DNA of 10,538 nt from Clostridia bacterium (GTDB lineage: Bacteria > Bacillota_A > Clostridia > RUG12999): assembly GCA_017558425.1 (NCBI GenBank), contig JAFYVD010000027.1, positions 1 through 10,538 of the forward strand. Direction: 5' to 3'. Positions 5,148-10,538 of the stretch are shown piece by piece (position 1 is the stretch's first letter; each line of letters starts with the position of its first letter). A model generated the notes under the pieces. That model searched no databases and was not told the origin of the DNA. It saw nothing but the letters and a program-made list of their open reading frames with translations. Made by a program: the position numbers and the translations under genes.

Positions 5148-6848
5148 ATGAAAACAAAAAGAATTTTGTCACTTGTGCTTGCAGTTGCAATGCTGGGTAC
5201 AATGGCAATATCAGCTTCGGCTGCAGAAACCTCAAAGGTTTATCTGACAGACGATTTCCCTGAGTCGGCTTATAGCAGCCCCGATCATTATCAGGTTGCC
5301 GGTGGCTATGCTTCTTTTAATGACGCAGGAAAATTAGTATTCAAACCTTTTGACCATGACGGAAACCCTGAAACAGCTTTAGTTCAGAACGATATGAGAA
5401 TTAACGGCTCCGGTCCTTATTGGAGCATATCTGCCAACAATAAATACAACGCAACAGCCGTAACTCCCGAACAGCTCCGTGCATTAGGCTATTACTATTA
5501 CTACACAAACTGGAATGCCAGCGCACATATGAGCGCTTCCACAAACTCACGCGGTAACAGTGCAATGCTCACAGCTTTCGGTAATTCTTTCTGGGGCAAC
5601 AAACGCTGGCTGCACAGAATTCTGGCCGAAAGATGGACAGCTGAAGAAAACGAAGCTTTCGTATTCACAGCAGAAATCGAACCTATCCAGACAACAGTAA
5701 GAACAAAAATGGGTTATAAAGCAGAGACGGATACATATTCTTCAGGATTTTCAATGGGTGGTAACATTTATGAACTCCATGTATCAACTGTTGGCGAAGA
5801 TGAGATAGCTACAAACATGTCGCAAACAGGTGTTTCCATTGGTGCAACAAAGGTTCCCGAAGCAGAGCCCGTAGAACCCGGTGTTAAATACGAAAATGTT
5901 ACAGTTAACATTGGCGGCGTTGCCTTCGGCGAAGAAGCTTGCAACAAAGTTTATGACTATGCAACAGTTTTAACTCCTTCCGCAGAAGGTAAATTCTCCC
6001 GTCAGAACTATGTTGACGGCGTTGCTCTCGGCAAGGCTGCATCTGTAACAGGTAACTCTGTTGAAAGTTATGCATTCCTGACACACCAGGGTATCTCCTA
6101 CAAAGCTGCAAAAGCAAGAGCATATTCTCTCAGCCTTGCAGAAGGTGCATTCAATGTTGCAAGAACAGCAACAGGTCTTGTTCCCACATCAACAGTTTCC
6201 ATTCCCGTTAAATTCTCTCAGCCCGTTGCAGCAGCTACATTTGATACAGACGCTGTTACAATCACAGGCGTATGTGACGGTGAAGAAATTGTTCTTGTGA
6301 ACGGCGAAGACTTTGAGATTACAGCTCTTACAGAAGTTATCGAAGGTAACGAAATTTATTCAACAGCAACCATCGTTTTAAACACAGACCTTAAAGACGA
6401 CGCAGAATACACAATCACATTCCCCGGCACAATCACTAATACAGCTGCAATCGCCCTCGAAGGCTACAATACAATTAACTTCACAACTCCCACTCCCGAA
6501 ATTAAATTAAACGCATTTAACGTTGTTAAAAACTGGGGTTCTGACGCTGAAGCAACAGCAACAGACTTTGTAGCAGACGGCACACTTCAGCTTGCATCTC
6601 TTAAACTCACAAACACAACCGAAGCTGCTAAAAACGTAGCTGTTATCTATGCAGTATACGGCACTAACGGTCAGCTTACAGATGTTGTTTTCGCTGATGA
6701 CACAGTTGCAGGCGGCGTAGCTACAGAAATCGGCGCAGGCGTAACACTTTCTGAAACAGGCACAGTTAAAGCATTCGTTTGGGACGGCATTTCTTCTCTG
6801 AAACCTTATTCTAAGGAAACAGTTAAGACAATTGCCGCAGCACAGTAA
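5148..6848 (+). CDS. Secreted protein of unknown function, paralogue 1
   Basis: This is an exported protein of 566 residues whose function I do not recognise. A signal peptide covers residues 1-25 (MKTKRILSLVLAVAML..., cleavage after ASA). Residues of about 30-335 form a large aromatic-rich region with LGYYYYYTNW. Its start, VYLTDDFPES, recalls jelly-roll sugar-binding domains, but that is weak. Residues of about 338-448 look like a bacterial Ig-like domain (KFSQPV...DAEYTITFPGTI...INFTTP). Residues 452-566 are a C-terminal beta domain ending in FVWDGISSLKP (543-553), a signature I know from the ends of many secreted clostridial proteins. There is no SLH, LPXTG or transmembrane anchor. An ideal AGGAGG sets the start. 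It is followed after 18 bases by a paralogue in the same operon. The strong promoter, leader and regular codon use suggest abundant expression, possibly as a surface or matrix component; this is inference. Confidence 0.85.
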   Translation: MKTKRILSLVLAVAMLGTMAISASAAETSKVYLTDDFPESAYSSPDHYQVAGGYASFNDAGKLVFKPFDHDGNPETALVQNDMRINGSGPYWSISANNKYNATAVTPEQLRALGYYYYYTNWNASAHMSASTNSRGNSAMLTAFGNSFWGNKRWLHRILAERWTAEENEAFVFTAEIEPIQTTVRTKMGYKAETDTYSSGFSMGGNIYELHVSTVGEDEIATNMSQTGVSIGATKVPEAEPVEPGVKYENVTVNIGGVAFGEEACNKVYDYATVLTPSAEGKFSRQNYVDGVALGKAASVTGNSVESYAFLTHQGISYKAAKARAYSLSLAEGAFNVARTATGLVPTSTVSIPVKFSQPVAAATFDTDAVTITGVCDGEEIVLVNGEDFEITALTEVIEGNEIYSTATIVLNTDLKDDAEYTITFPGTITNTAAIALEGYNTINFTTPTPEIKLNAFNVVKNWGSDAEATATDFVADGTLQLASLKLTNTTEAAKNVAVIYAVYGTNGQLTDVVFADDTVAGGVATEIGAGVTLSETGTVKAFVWDGISSLKPYSKETVKTIAAAQ

Positions 6849-6866
6849 TAAAGGAGGGCGAAAAAA

Positions 6867-8447
6867 ATGAAAAAAATGACTAAAATTTTATCTCTTGTAC
6901 TCGCTCTCGCGATGGTACTTTCCATGACAGCTCTTGCAGGCACCCCTACAAAGATAATCTTTTCCGACGATAACTCTGCGGCTTCGGATTTATCTCTTGA
7001 AACATGGAAAACAGGAAGAAGCGAGTTGCTTACACACAACCTTCTTAATGGTGAAGGAAAAGCCTCTGACTTTTTTGGCGAAAATGCAACAAATACAAAG
7101 TATTATTATGCGGGTAATATAGGTGCGACACTCTCTGAAAAGTATGGCAAAACAGTTCTTACTACACTCAGCAGAACAGATGCCGCTTATCCGTTTTCAA
7201 TAGGTTATAAACTTGCTACCCCTTGGTCATACACAGCAAACAAAGACAGAAACGTTGCTCTTGTTGCTTCATTGGATATGGGCATAGCATACACCTTTTC
7301 GTCAACTACCGGACAAACAACCAGAAAGCTTATTACAAACTTCTTTAACAAAGCAACAAAAGATACCGAAAATACCGAAGGTGATTATGCCGGTTGGGCT
7401 GTTAATGAAGACGGCAGTCTCAAACTCAGTGAGTCATATTATGCTGACGATGGTTATGCTTTTGTGAAAGACCCTAATACAGGCGTATATTCAGCAACAG
7501 ATTTTTATTTTCCCGGAAATGGTGGAGAACACGACTCTGTGGTACATAAAATTAACGAAGAATACAATTTGTCTACCATTTATTCATGCTCATCATCAAC
7601 CAGAATCGGTAAAATATCTATGAACGATTTCTCTTATTTCCCCACAAGCAACAGAACTGATTGGCTTGCGGAAGAAGTTGTTGGTATAGTATTTACTCCT
7701 AATAAATATCAGAAAATTGATTTTTCGGGATTTATGTATTATGAACTTTCCAAAGATGCGAAAGATTTATACATTGAAAATCTGACAAATACAGACATTG
7801 CACTTGGCGAAGAATTTGAAATTGTTCTTTCTCAGCCAATCCGCAAACAGGAAGCTAAAGCAAGATTTGATAAGACGGTTGTAAATAATGTATTGGCAGA
7901 CCTTGTTATCAACGATGGTGAAAAAGACCTGGTTTACAATACTGATTACACAGCTGCTGTAAGCCAGAGAGTTGTCGGAGATGCTGTTAAAGGTGTTATC
8001 ACCATTAAGCTTAATGAAATGGATTTTGATACAACATATTCTGTAACACTTCCTTCTCATACAGCAAACATTGCACGTGTTACAATGTCATCTTCCAACA
8101 ACCACACAGCTACATTCACAACTGAAAAAGCTCCTACATTCGATATGAATATCAGTGCTAACGAAGGTCTTAATGCAAACGGTGCAGCTATCACAGCTGA
8201 CGCTATGGCAGGTAAAACAGTTTACTTCACAGCTAACGCTACCAACATAACAGGCAGAGACGTTACAGGCGCACTCGCTATTGGTATCTACAACGGCGAA
8301 GGAAAACTCGTTAAAGCCGCTTTTGCTAACAAAGCGTTCGCCAACGGCGGATCTAATACATTCTCAGCTGCATTCAAAATGGAAGCAGGCTACACAGCTA
8401 AAGCTTTCGTTAAAGACACAGTTTCTGAAAAAGTATTCGGTAACTAA
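6867..8447 (+). CDS. Secreted protein of unknown function, paralogue 2
   Basis: This exported protein of 526 residues has the same plan as its upstream neighbour. The signal peptide covers 1-24 (MKKMTKILSLVLALAMVL..., ALA cleavage site). Residues of about 25-300 are an N-terminal region starting IIFSDDNS, with little visible identity to paralogue 1. An Ig-like domain follows at about 301-420 (FEIVLSQPI...TTYSVTLPSHTANI...ATFTTE), alignable by eye with the equivalent region of paralogue 1. The C-terminal domain spans about 423-526. The last domain ends in AKAFVKDTVSEKVFGN, so the usual W-D-..-S-x-K-P signature is degraded. No wall anchor is seen. AGGAGGG at 6852-6858 selects the first ATG rather than the one at codon 4. 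The gap of 18 bases and absence of a terminator between the two genes indicate one transcript. Function is unknown. Confidence 0.85.
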   Translation: MKKMTKILSLVLALAMVLSMTALAGTPTKIIFSDDNSAASDLSLETWKTGRSELLTHNLLNGEGKASDFFGENATNTKYYYAGNIGATLSEKYGKTVLTTLSRTDAAYPFSIGYKLATPWSYTANKDRNVALVASLDMGIAYTFSSTTGQTTRKLITNFFNKATKDTENTEGDYAGWAVNEDGSLKLSESYYADDGYAFVKDPNTGVYSATDFYFPGNGGEHDSVVHKINEEYNLSTIYSCSSSTRIGKISMNDFSYFPTSNRTDWLAEEVVGIVFTPNKYQKIDFSGFMYYELSKDAKDLYIENLTNTDIALGEEFEIVLSQPIRKQEAKARFDKTVVNNVLADLVINDGEKDLVYNTDYTAAVSQRVVGDAVKGVITIKLNEMDFDTTYSVTLPSHTANIARVTMSSSNNHTATFTTEKAPTFDMNISANEGLNANGAAITADAMAGKTVYFTANATNITGRDVTGALAIGIYNGEGKLVKAAFANKAFANGGSNTFSAAFKMEAGYTAKAFVKDTVSEKVFGN

Positions 8448-8460
8448 TTACCAAAAATTA

Positions 8461-8491
8461 AAAGACGGAACTTCGGGTTCCGTCTTTTTTT
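8461..8491 (+). terminator. Terminator of the secreted paralogue operon
   Basis: The perfect 11-bp stem AAAGACGGAAC / GTTCCGTCTTT with loop TTCGG runs straight into a T tract. It begins 14 bases after the stop codon of the second paralogue. Confidence 0.92.
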
Positions 8492-8514
8492 AGGGATTAT
8501 TCGCCTAAAAAGAT

Positions 8515-8571
8515 GGTTCGGGAACCGATTTCTCCCTAAGTGAAGGCGCCGTTGGGTTCCGTCTTTTTTTA
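8515..8571 (+). repeat. Second, partial copy of the terminator 3' half
   Basis: GGTTCCGTCTTTTTTTA at 8555-8571 repeats 8475-8491 exactly, 80 bases downstream. Its upstream partner is degraded: GGAACC (8521-8526) can pair over only 6 bp across a 28-base loop, or form the small hairpin GGTTC-GG-GAACC (8515-8526). It looks like a duplicated terminator that has partly decayed, and may act as a weak back-up. Confidence 0.55.
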
Positions 8572-8575
8572 TGTC

Positions 8576-8615
8576 GGTGGGGAAGCTGACGAGCGAACGA
8601 GAGACTGATGAGGTG
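8576..8615. repeat. Degenerate GC-rich intergenic element
   Basis: The stretch GGTGGGGAAGCTGACGAGCG... ending GACTGATGAGGTG contains GAGCGAACGAGAG-type short periodicity. It resembles the GGGGAAGCTG...GATGAGGTG class of dispersed intergenic repeats that I know from Clostridia genomes. Only one copy is in the window, so repeat status rests on recognition, not on a second copy here. Confidence 0.4.
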
Positions 8616-8633
8616 TTCATAATATAAACAAAT

Positions 8634-8662
8634 TTGCAAAAGCCAAAAATTTATGATATACT
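8634..8662 (+). promoter_or_regulatory. Promoter of the TM1266-family gene
   Basis: TTGCAA (8634-8639) and TATACT (8657-8662) are separated by 17 bases. Transcription would begin near 8669, immediately ahead of AGGAG at 8671-8675. This rules out an in-frame ATG at 8653, which lies in the spacer just before the -10 box. Confidence 0.7.
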
Positions 8663-8685
8663 ATCTTCAAAGGAGCGTGCTACAT

Positions 8686-8931
8686 ATGGAAACAAAACTT
8701 TCGATTATAGGGATTTTTATTCAATCGCCCGATGCGGTTCACTCCGTAAACGAGCTTTTGCACAGTTATGCAGATAAAATTGTGGGCAGAATGGGTCTGC
8801 CATATCGTGACAGAGGTGTGAATGTGATTTCGGTCATCATTGATGCCCCTGCCGACGACATCAGCGCCCTGGCAGGAAAGCTCGGTAAAATCCCCGGAAT
8901 TTCCGCCAAAACCATGCAGTCAAAATATTAA
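8686..8931 (+). CDS. TM1266-family iron-only hydrogenase system putative regulator
   Basis: This small cytoplasmic protein of 81 residues (METKLSIIGIFIQSPDAV...) has the hallmark sequence IVGRMGLPYRDRGVNVISVIIDAP and ends GKLGKIPGISAKTMQSKY. That pattern and length match the TM1266 family, annotated as a putative iron-only hydrogenase system regulator. The family has a ferredoxin-like, ACT/NikR-C-like fold and often lies beside [FeFe]-hydrogenase maturation genes (hydE, hydF, hydG). None of those genes is in this window, so the hydrogenase link here comes from the family alone. The start at 8686 is chosen because AGGAG lies 10 bases upstream; a longer in-frame start at 8653 falls within the promoter. 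It is a single-gene unit with its own promoter and a downstream terminator. Confidence 0.82.
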   Translation: METKLSIIGIFIQSPDAVHSVNELLHSYADKIVGRMGLPYRDRGVNVISVIIDAPADDISALAGKLGKIPGISAKTMQSKY

Positions 8932-8952
8932 AATTTCTCCCGGAAGGATAAT

Positions 8953-9022
8953 GTATGGGAGGGTCTCTGTGCCTTCCCGTAATTTTTGTGTTATTCGGGA
9001 AGGGCATGAACCCCTCCCATAC
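8953..9022. repeat. Long imperfect intergenic stem-loop
   Basis: Two 27-base arms (8953-8979 and 8996-9022) form an imperfect inverted repeat. The outer 11 bp (GTATGGGAGGG / CCCTCCCATAC) and inner 9 bp (GCCTTCCCG / CGGGAAGG-C, with one bulge) pair well, and the middle 6-7 bases pair poorly. The loop is 16 bases of AT-rich sequence. It has no coding content and no T tract, and resembles a REP-like or miniature inverted-repeat element between convergent genes. Confidence 0.65.
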
Positions 9023-9026
9023 AAAA

Positions 9027-9059
9027 AAATCTCCCCAACCGCAGTTGGGGAGATTTTTT
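9027..9059. terminator. Bidirectional terminator between convergent genes
   Basis: The perfect 13-bp stem AAATCTCCCCAAC / GTTGGGGAGATTT with loop CGCA has a T tract on the plus strand (9054-9059) and seven As (9023-9029) that become a T tract on the minus strand. It serves the TM1266-family gene from the left and mrnC from the right, and overlaps the mrnC stop codon by two bases. Confidence 0.9.
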
Positions 9060-9429
9060 AATCTTCTTGTAAAATAATTTCCATAAATTCGTCGATTCTT
9101 TTGGTGTTACCCGAAAGGTACAAAAATCCGAAAAGGGCTTCAAGGCCTGTGGCTTTTTTATAATCGGCGAGGGTCATGTTTTTGGGGGTGGTGTGAGGTT
9201 TGGCATTTCTGCCGCGGTGAAACACGCCTTCCTCCTCTTCTGTTAAAAGAGGCAGAATTTTATCGGCAAATCCGCTCTGCGCAGCCGCAGAAACATAGCC
9301 TTTGGCTTTTCTGTGAAGCATATTCACAGGCATATTCGCCTGCTTCATCAGAAATTCTCTCACCTTTATTTCATATACACAGTCGCCCATATATGCAAGC
9401 GCAAGTGCGCCGTATTGTGAATAGTCCAC
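9058..9429 (-). CDS. mrnC: Mini-ribonuclease III
   Basis: MrnC is a cytoplasmic double-strand-specific ribonuclease of 123 residues that consists of an RNase III catalytic domain without the dsRNA-binding domain. In Bacillus subtilis it matures 23S rRNA precursor. Visible family features are the N-terminal LALAYMGDCVYE with catalytic Asp16, the HRGRNAK motif (71-77), and ATGLEALFGFLYL with the metal-binding Glu97. The length is typical of the family. The start is a GTG at 9427-9429, 2 bases after the cysS stop. Its ribosome site GAGGAG lies in the last sense codons of cysS, which suggests translational coupling. The cysS-mrnC order is common in Firmicutes. Confidence 0.95.
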   Translation of the reverse strand: MDYSQYGALALAYMGDCVYEIKVREFLMKQANMPVNMLHRKAKGYVSAAAQSGFADKILPLLTEEEEGVFHRGRNAKPHTTPKNMTLADYKKATGLEALFGFLYLSGNTKRIDEFMEIILQED

Positions 9430-9431
9430 TT

Positions 9432-10538
9432 TTATTTCTCCTCAAAAATTATCTGAACGCCCTCGCGGGTATCCTTTAAGATAACGCCTTTTTCCAAAAG
9501 CAGGTCGCGGATTCTGTCAGATTCGGCAAAATCCTTGTTCTTTCTTGCCTCGGTTCTTTTGTCAACAAGCTCCTGAATTTCTGCAGGAATGGGTTTTTTG
9601 ATTTCTTTGCCCAACAGACCGAGAACGCCGCCAAGCTCTTTTATCAGGTCGGAAATTCTGGCGATATGCGCTTTTGTGAATTTGCCGTCCGCAAGCTTTA
9701 AGTTGGCGGTTTTAACAATATCGAAAATTGCGGAAATTGCCGCAGATGTGTTAAGGTCATCATCCATAGCGTCGATGAACGCCTGTTTGAAAGCTGAAAT
9801 TTCTTCAAAATCTTTATTTTCGGCGTCTGTCGGCTCGCCCGCTGATGCGTTGTCCATCATAAACTGCAGACTTTCAAGGCAGGTATAAATTCTGCCGAGC
9901 GCACTTTTGGACTGTTCCATCAGGTCTTTTGCGAAGTTGATGGGGTTGCGGTAGTGAGCGGAAAGCATAAAGAATCTGATAACTTCATAGTCGAATTCTT
10001 TTGCAACGTCACGAACTGTGAAGAAGTTGCCAAGAGATTTGGACATTTTCTGGTTATCAACATTGATATATCCGTTATGGAGCCAGTAATTTGCAAAAGT
10101 TTTTCCGTGAGCACATTCGCTCTGTGCAATTTCGTTTTCGTGGTGAGGGAAAATCAGGTCTTTACCGCCACTGTGAATGTCGATTGTTTCGCCAAGGAAT
10201 TTGTTTGCCATAGCGGAACATTCAATATGCCAGCCGGGACGACCCATACCCCAGGGACTTTCCCAGGCAGGTTCGCCGGGTTTTTGTTTTTTCCAGAGAG
10301 CGAAGTCCATCGGGTCATTTTTTCTTTCGTCAACGCTGATTCTTGCGCCCGATTCCAGCTCTTCAAGAGGCTGATGAGAAAGTTTGCCGTATTCGGCAAA
10401 TTTCTTTGTGGAGAAATAAACGTCGCCGTCCACTTCGTAAGCATAGCCTTTATCCTGAAGGTCTTTTACAATTTCGATAATTGCGTCAATATTGTCGGTT
10501 GCGCAGGGATGAACTGTGGCTTTTTTAATTCCCAGACC
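9432..10538 (-). CDS. cysS: Cysteinyl-tRNA synthetase (partial, N-terminus outside window)
   Basis: The enzyme charges tRNA-Cys with cysteine in the cytoplasm using ATP. The window shows 368 residues of a protein usually about 465 long; the missing N-terminal part would carry the HIGH motif and the first zinc cysteine. The frame is open to the right edge (GLGIKKATVHPCATDNID...). Visible hallmarks are EVDGDVYFSTKKFAEYGKLS, WHIECSAM, DIHSGGKDLIFPHHENEIAQS with zinc ligands Cys, His and Glu, and KMSKSLGN (nucleotides about 10049-10026). The C-terminal helical anticodon region ends GVQIIFEEK. It appears intact across the visible part and is followed by mrnC as an operon partner. Confidence 0.97.
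   Translation of the reverse strand, partial: GLGIKKATVHPCATDNIDAIIEIVKDLQDKGYAYEVDGDVYFSTKKFAEYGKLSHQPLEELESGARISVDERKNDPMDFALWKKQKPGEPAWESPWGMGRPGWHIECSAMANKFLGETIDIHSGGKDLIFPHHENEIAQSECAHGKTFANYWLHNGYINVDNQKMSKSLGNFFTVRDVAKEFDYEVIRFFMLSAHYRNPINFAKDLMEQSKSALGRIYTCLESLQFMMDNASAGEPTDAENKDFEEISAFKQAFIDAMDDDLNTSAAISAIFDIVKTANLKLADGKFTKAHIARISDLIKELGGVLGLLGKEIKKPIPAEIQELVDKRTEARKNKDFAESDRIRDLLLEKGVILKDTREGVQIIFEEK

Noticed and set aside
4928..5263. A 111-residue frame through the leader into the secreted-protein gene
   Set aside because: It has no ribosome site, runs out of frame into a clear signal-peptide gene, and covers hairpins that explain the region better as untranslated leader.
8653..8685. 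Upstream ATG extending the TM1266-family protein by 11 residues
   Set aside because: It lies between the -35 and -10 boxes and lacks a ribosome site. The ATG at 8686 follows AGGAG and matches the family N-terminus.

Overview
The window looks like chromosomal DNA of an anaerobic, gut-type Firmicute of class Clostridia, probably near the Oscillospiraceae/Ruminococcaceae. That assignment is an inference from gene content and signals: strong AGGAGG ribosome sites, near-consensus sigma-A promoters, an S-layer-homology (SLH) surface protein, a TM1266-type hydrogenase-associated regulator, the cysS-mrnC pair, and GC-rich CCTCCCC/GGGGAGG intergenic repeats of a kind common in these genomes. No rRNA, tRNA, CRISPR array, transposase or phage gene is visible.

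Layout. Positions 1-49 hold the tail of an unidentified rightward gene, followed by two back-to-back terminators. Positions 151-1884 (minus) encode a secreted protein anchored to the wall by three SLH domains. A compact divergent promoter region (1925-2022) fires left into the SLH gene and right into a uronate-catabolism pair: a KduI isomerase carrying a 269-residue N-terminal extension with a discoidin-like half (2048-3685), and a KduD/gluconate-5-dehydrogenase-type SDR (3853-4647). KduI and KduD perform consecutive cytoplasmic steps from 5-dehydro-4-deoxyuronate, the product of pectin or glycosaminoglycan lyase action, to 2-keto-3-deoxygluconate (KDG). KDG kinase and aldolase are not in the window. 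Nearly identical direct repeats of about 46 bp lie on either side of the SDR gene.

Positions 4845-8491 form a second unit. A strong promoter drives a leader of about 270 nt with several hairpins, two of them sharing one loop sequence. The leader is followed by two secreted paralogues of unknown function (5148-6848 and 6867-8447) and a terminator. Both paralogues have a signal peptide, a large divergent N-terminal domain, an Ig-like domain and a conserved C-terminal domain, with no recognisable wall anchor.

The right end is housekeeping: an 81-residue TM1266-family regulator (8686-8931), a long imperfect stem-loop repeat and a bidirectional terminator. On the minus strand follow mini-ribonuclease III (mrnC) and the C-terminal four-fifths of cysteinyl-tRNA synthetase (cysS), which runs off the window.

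The most unusual features are (a) the KduI fusion, whose KduI part keeps its own ribosome site and GTG start in frame, so two products from one frame are possible; (b) the structured leader in front of the secreted paralogue pair; and (c) the pair itself.
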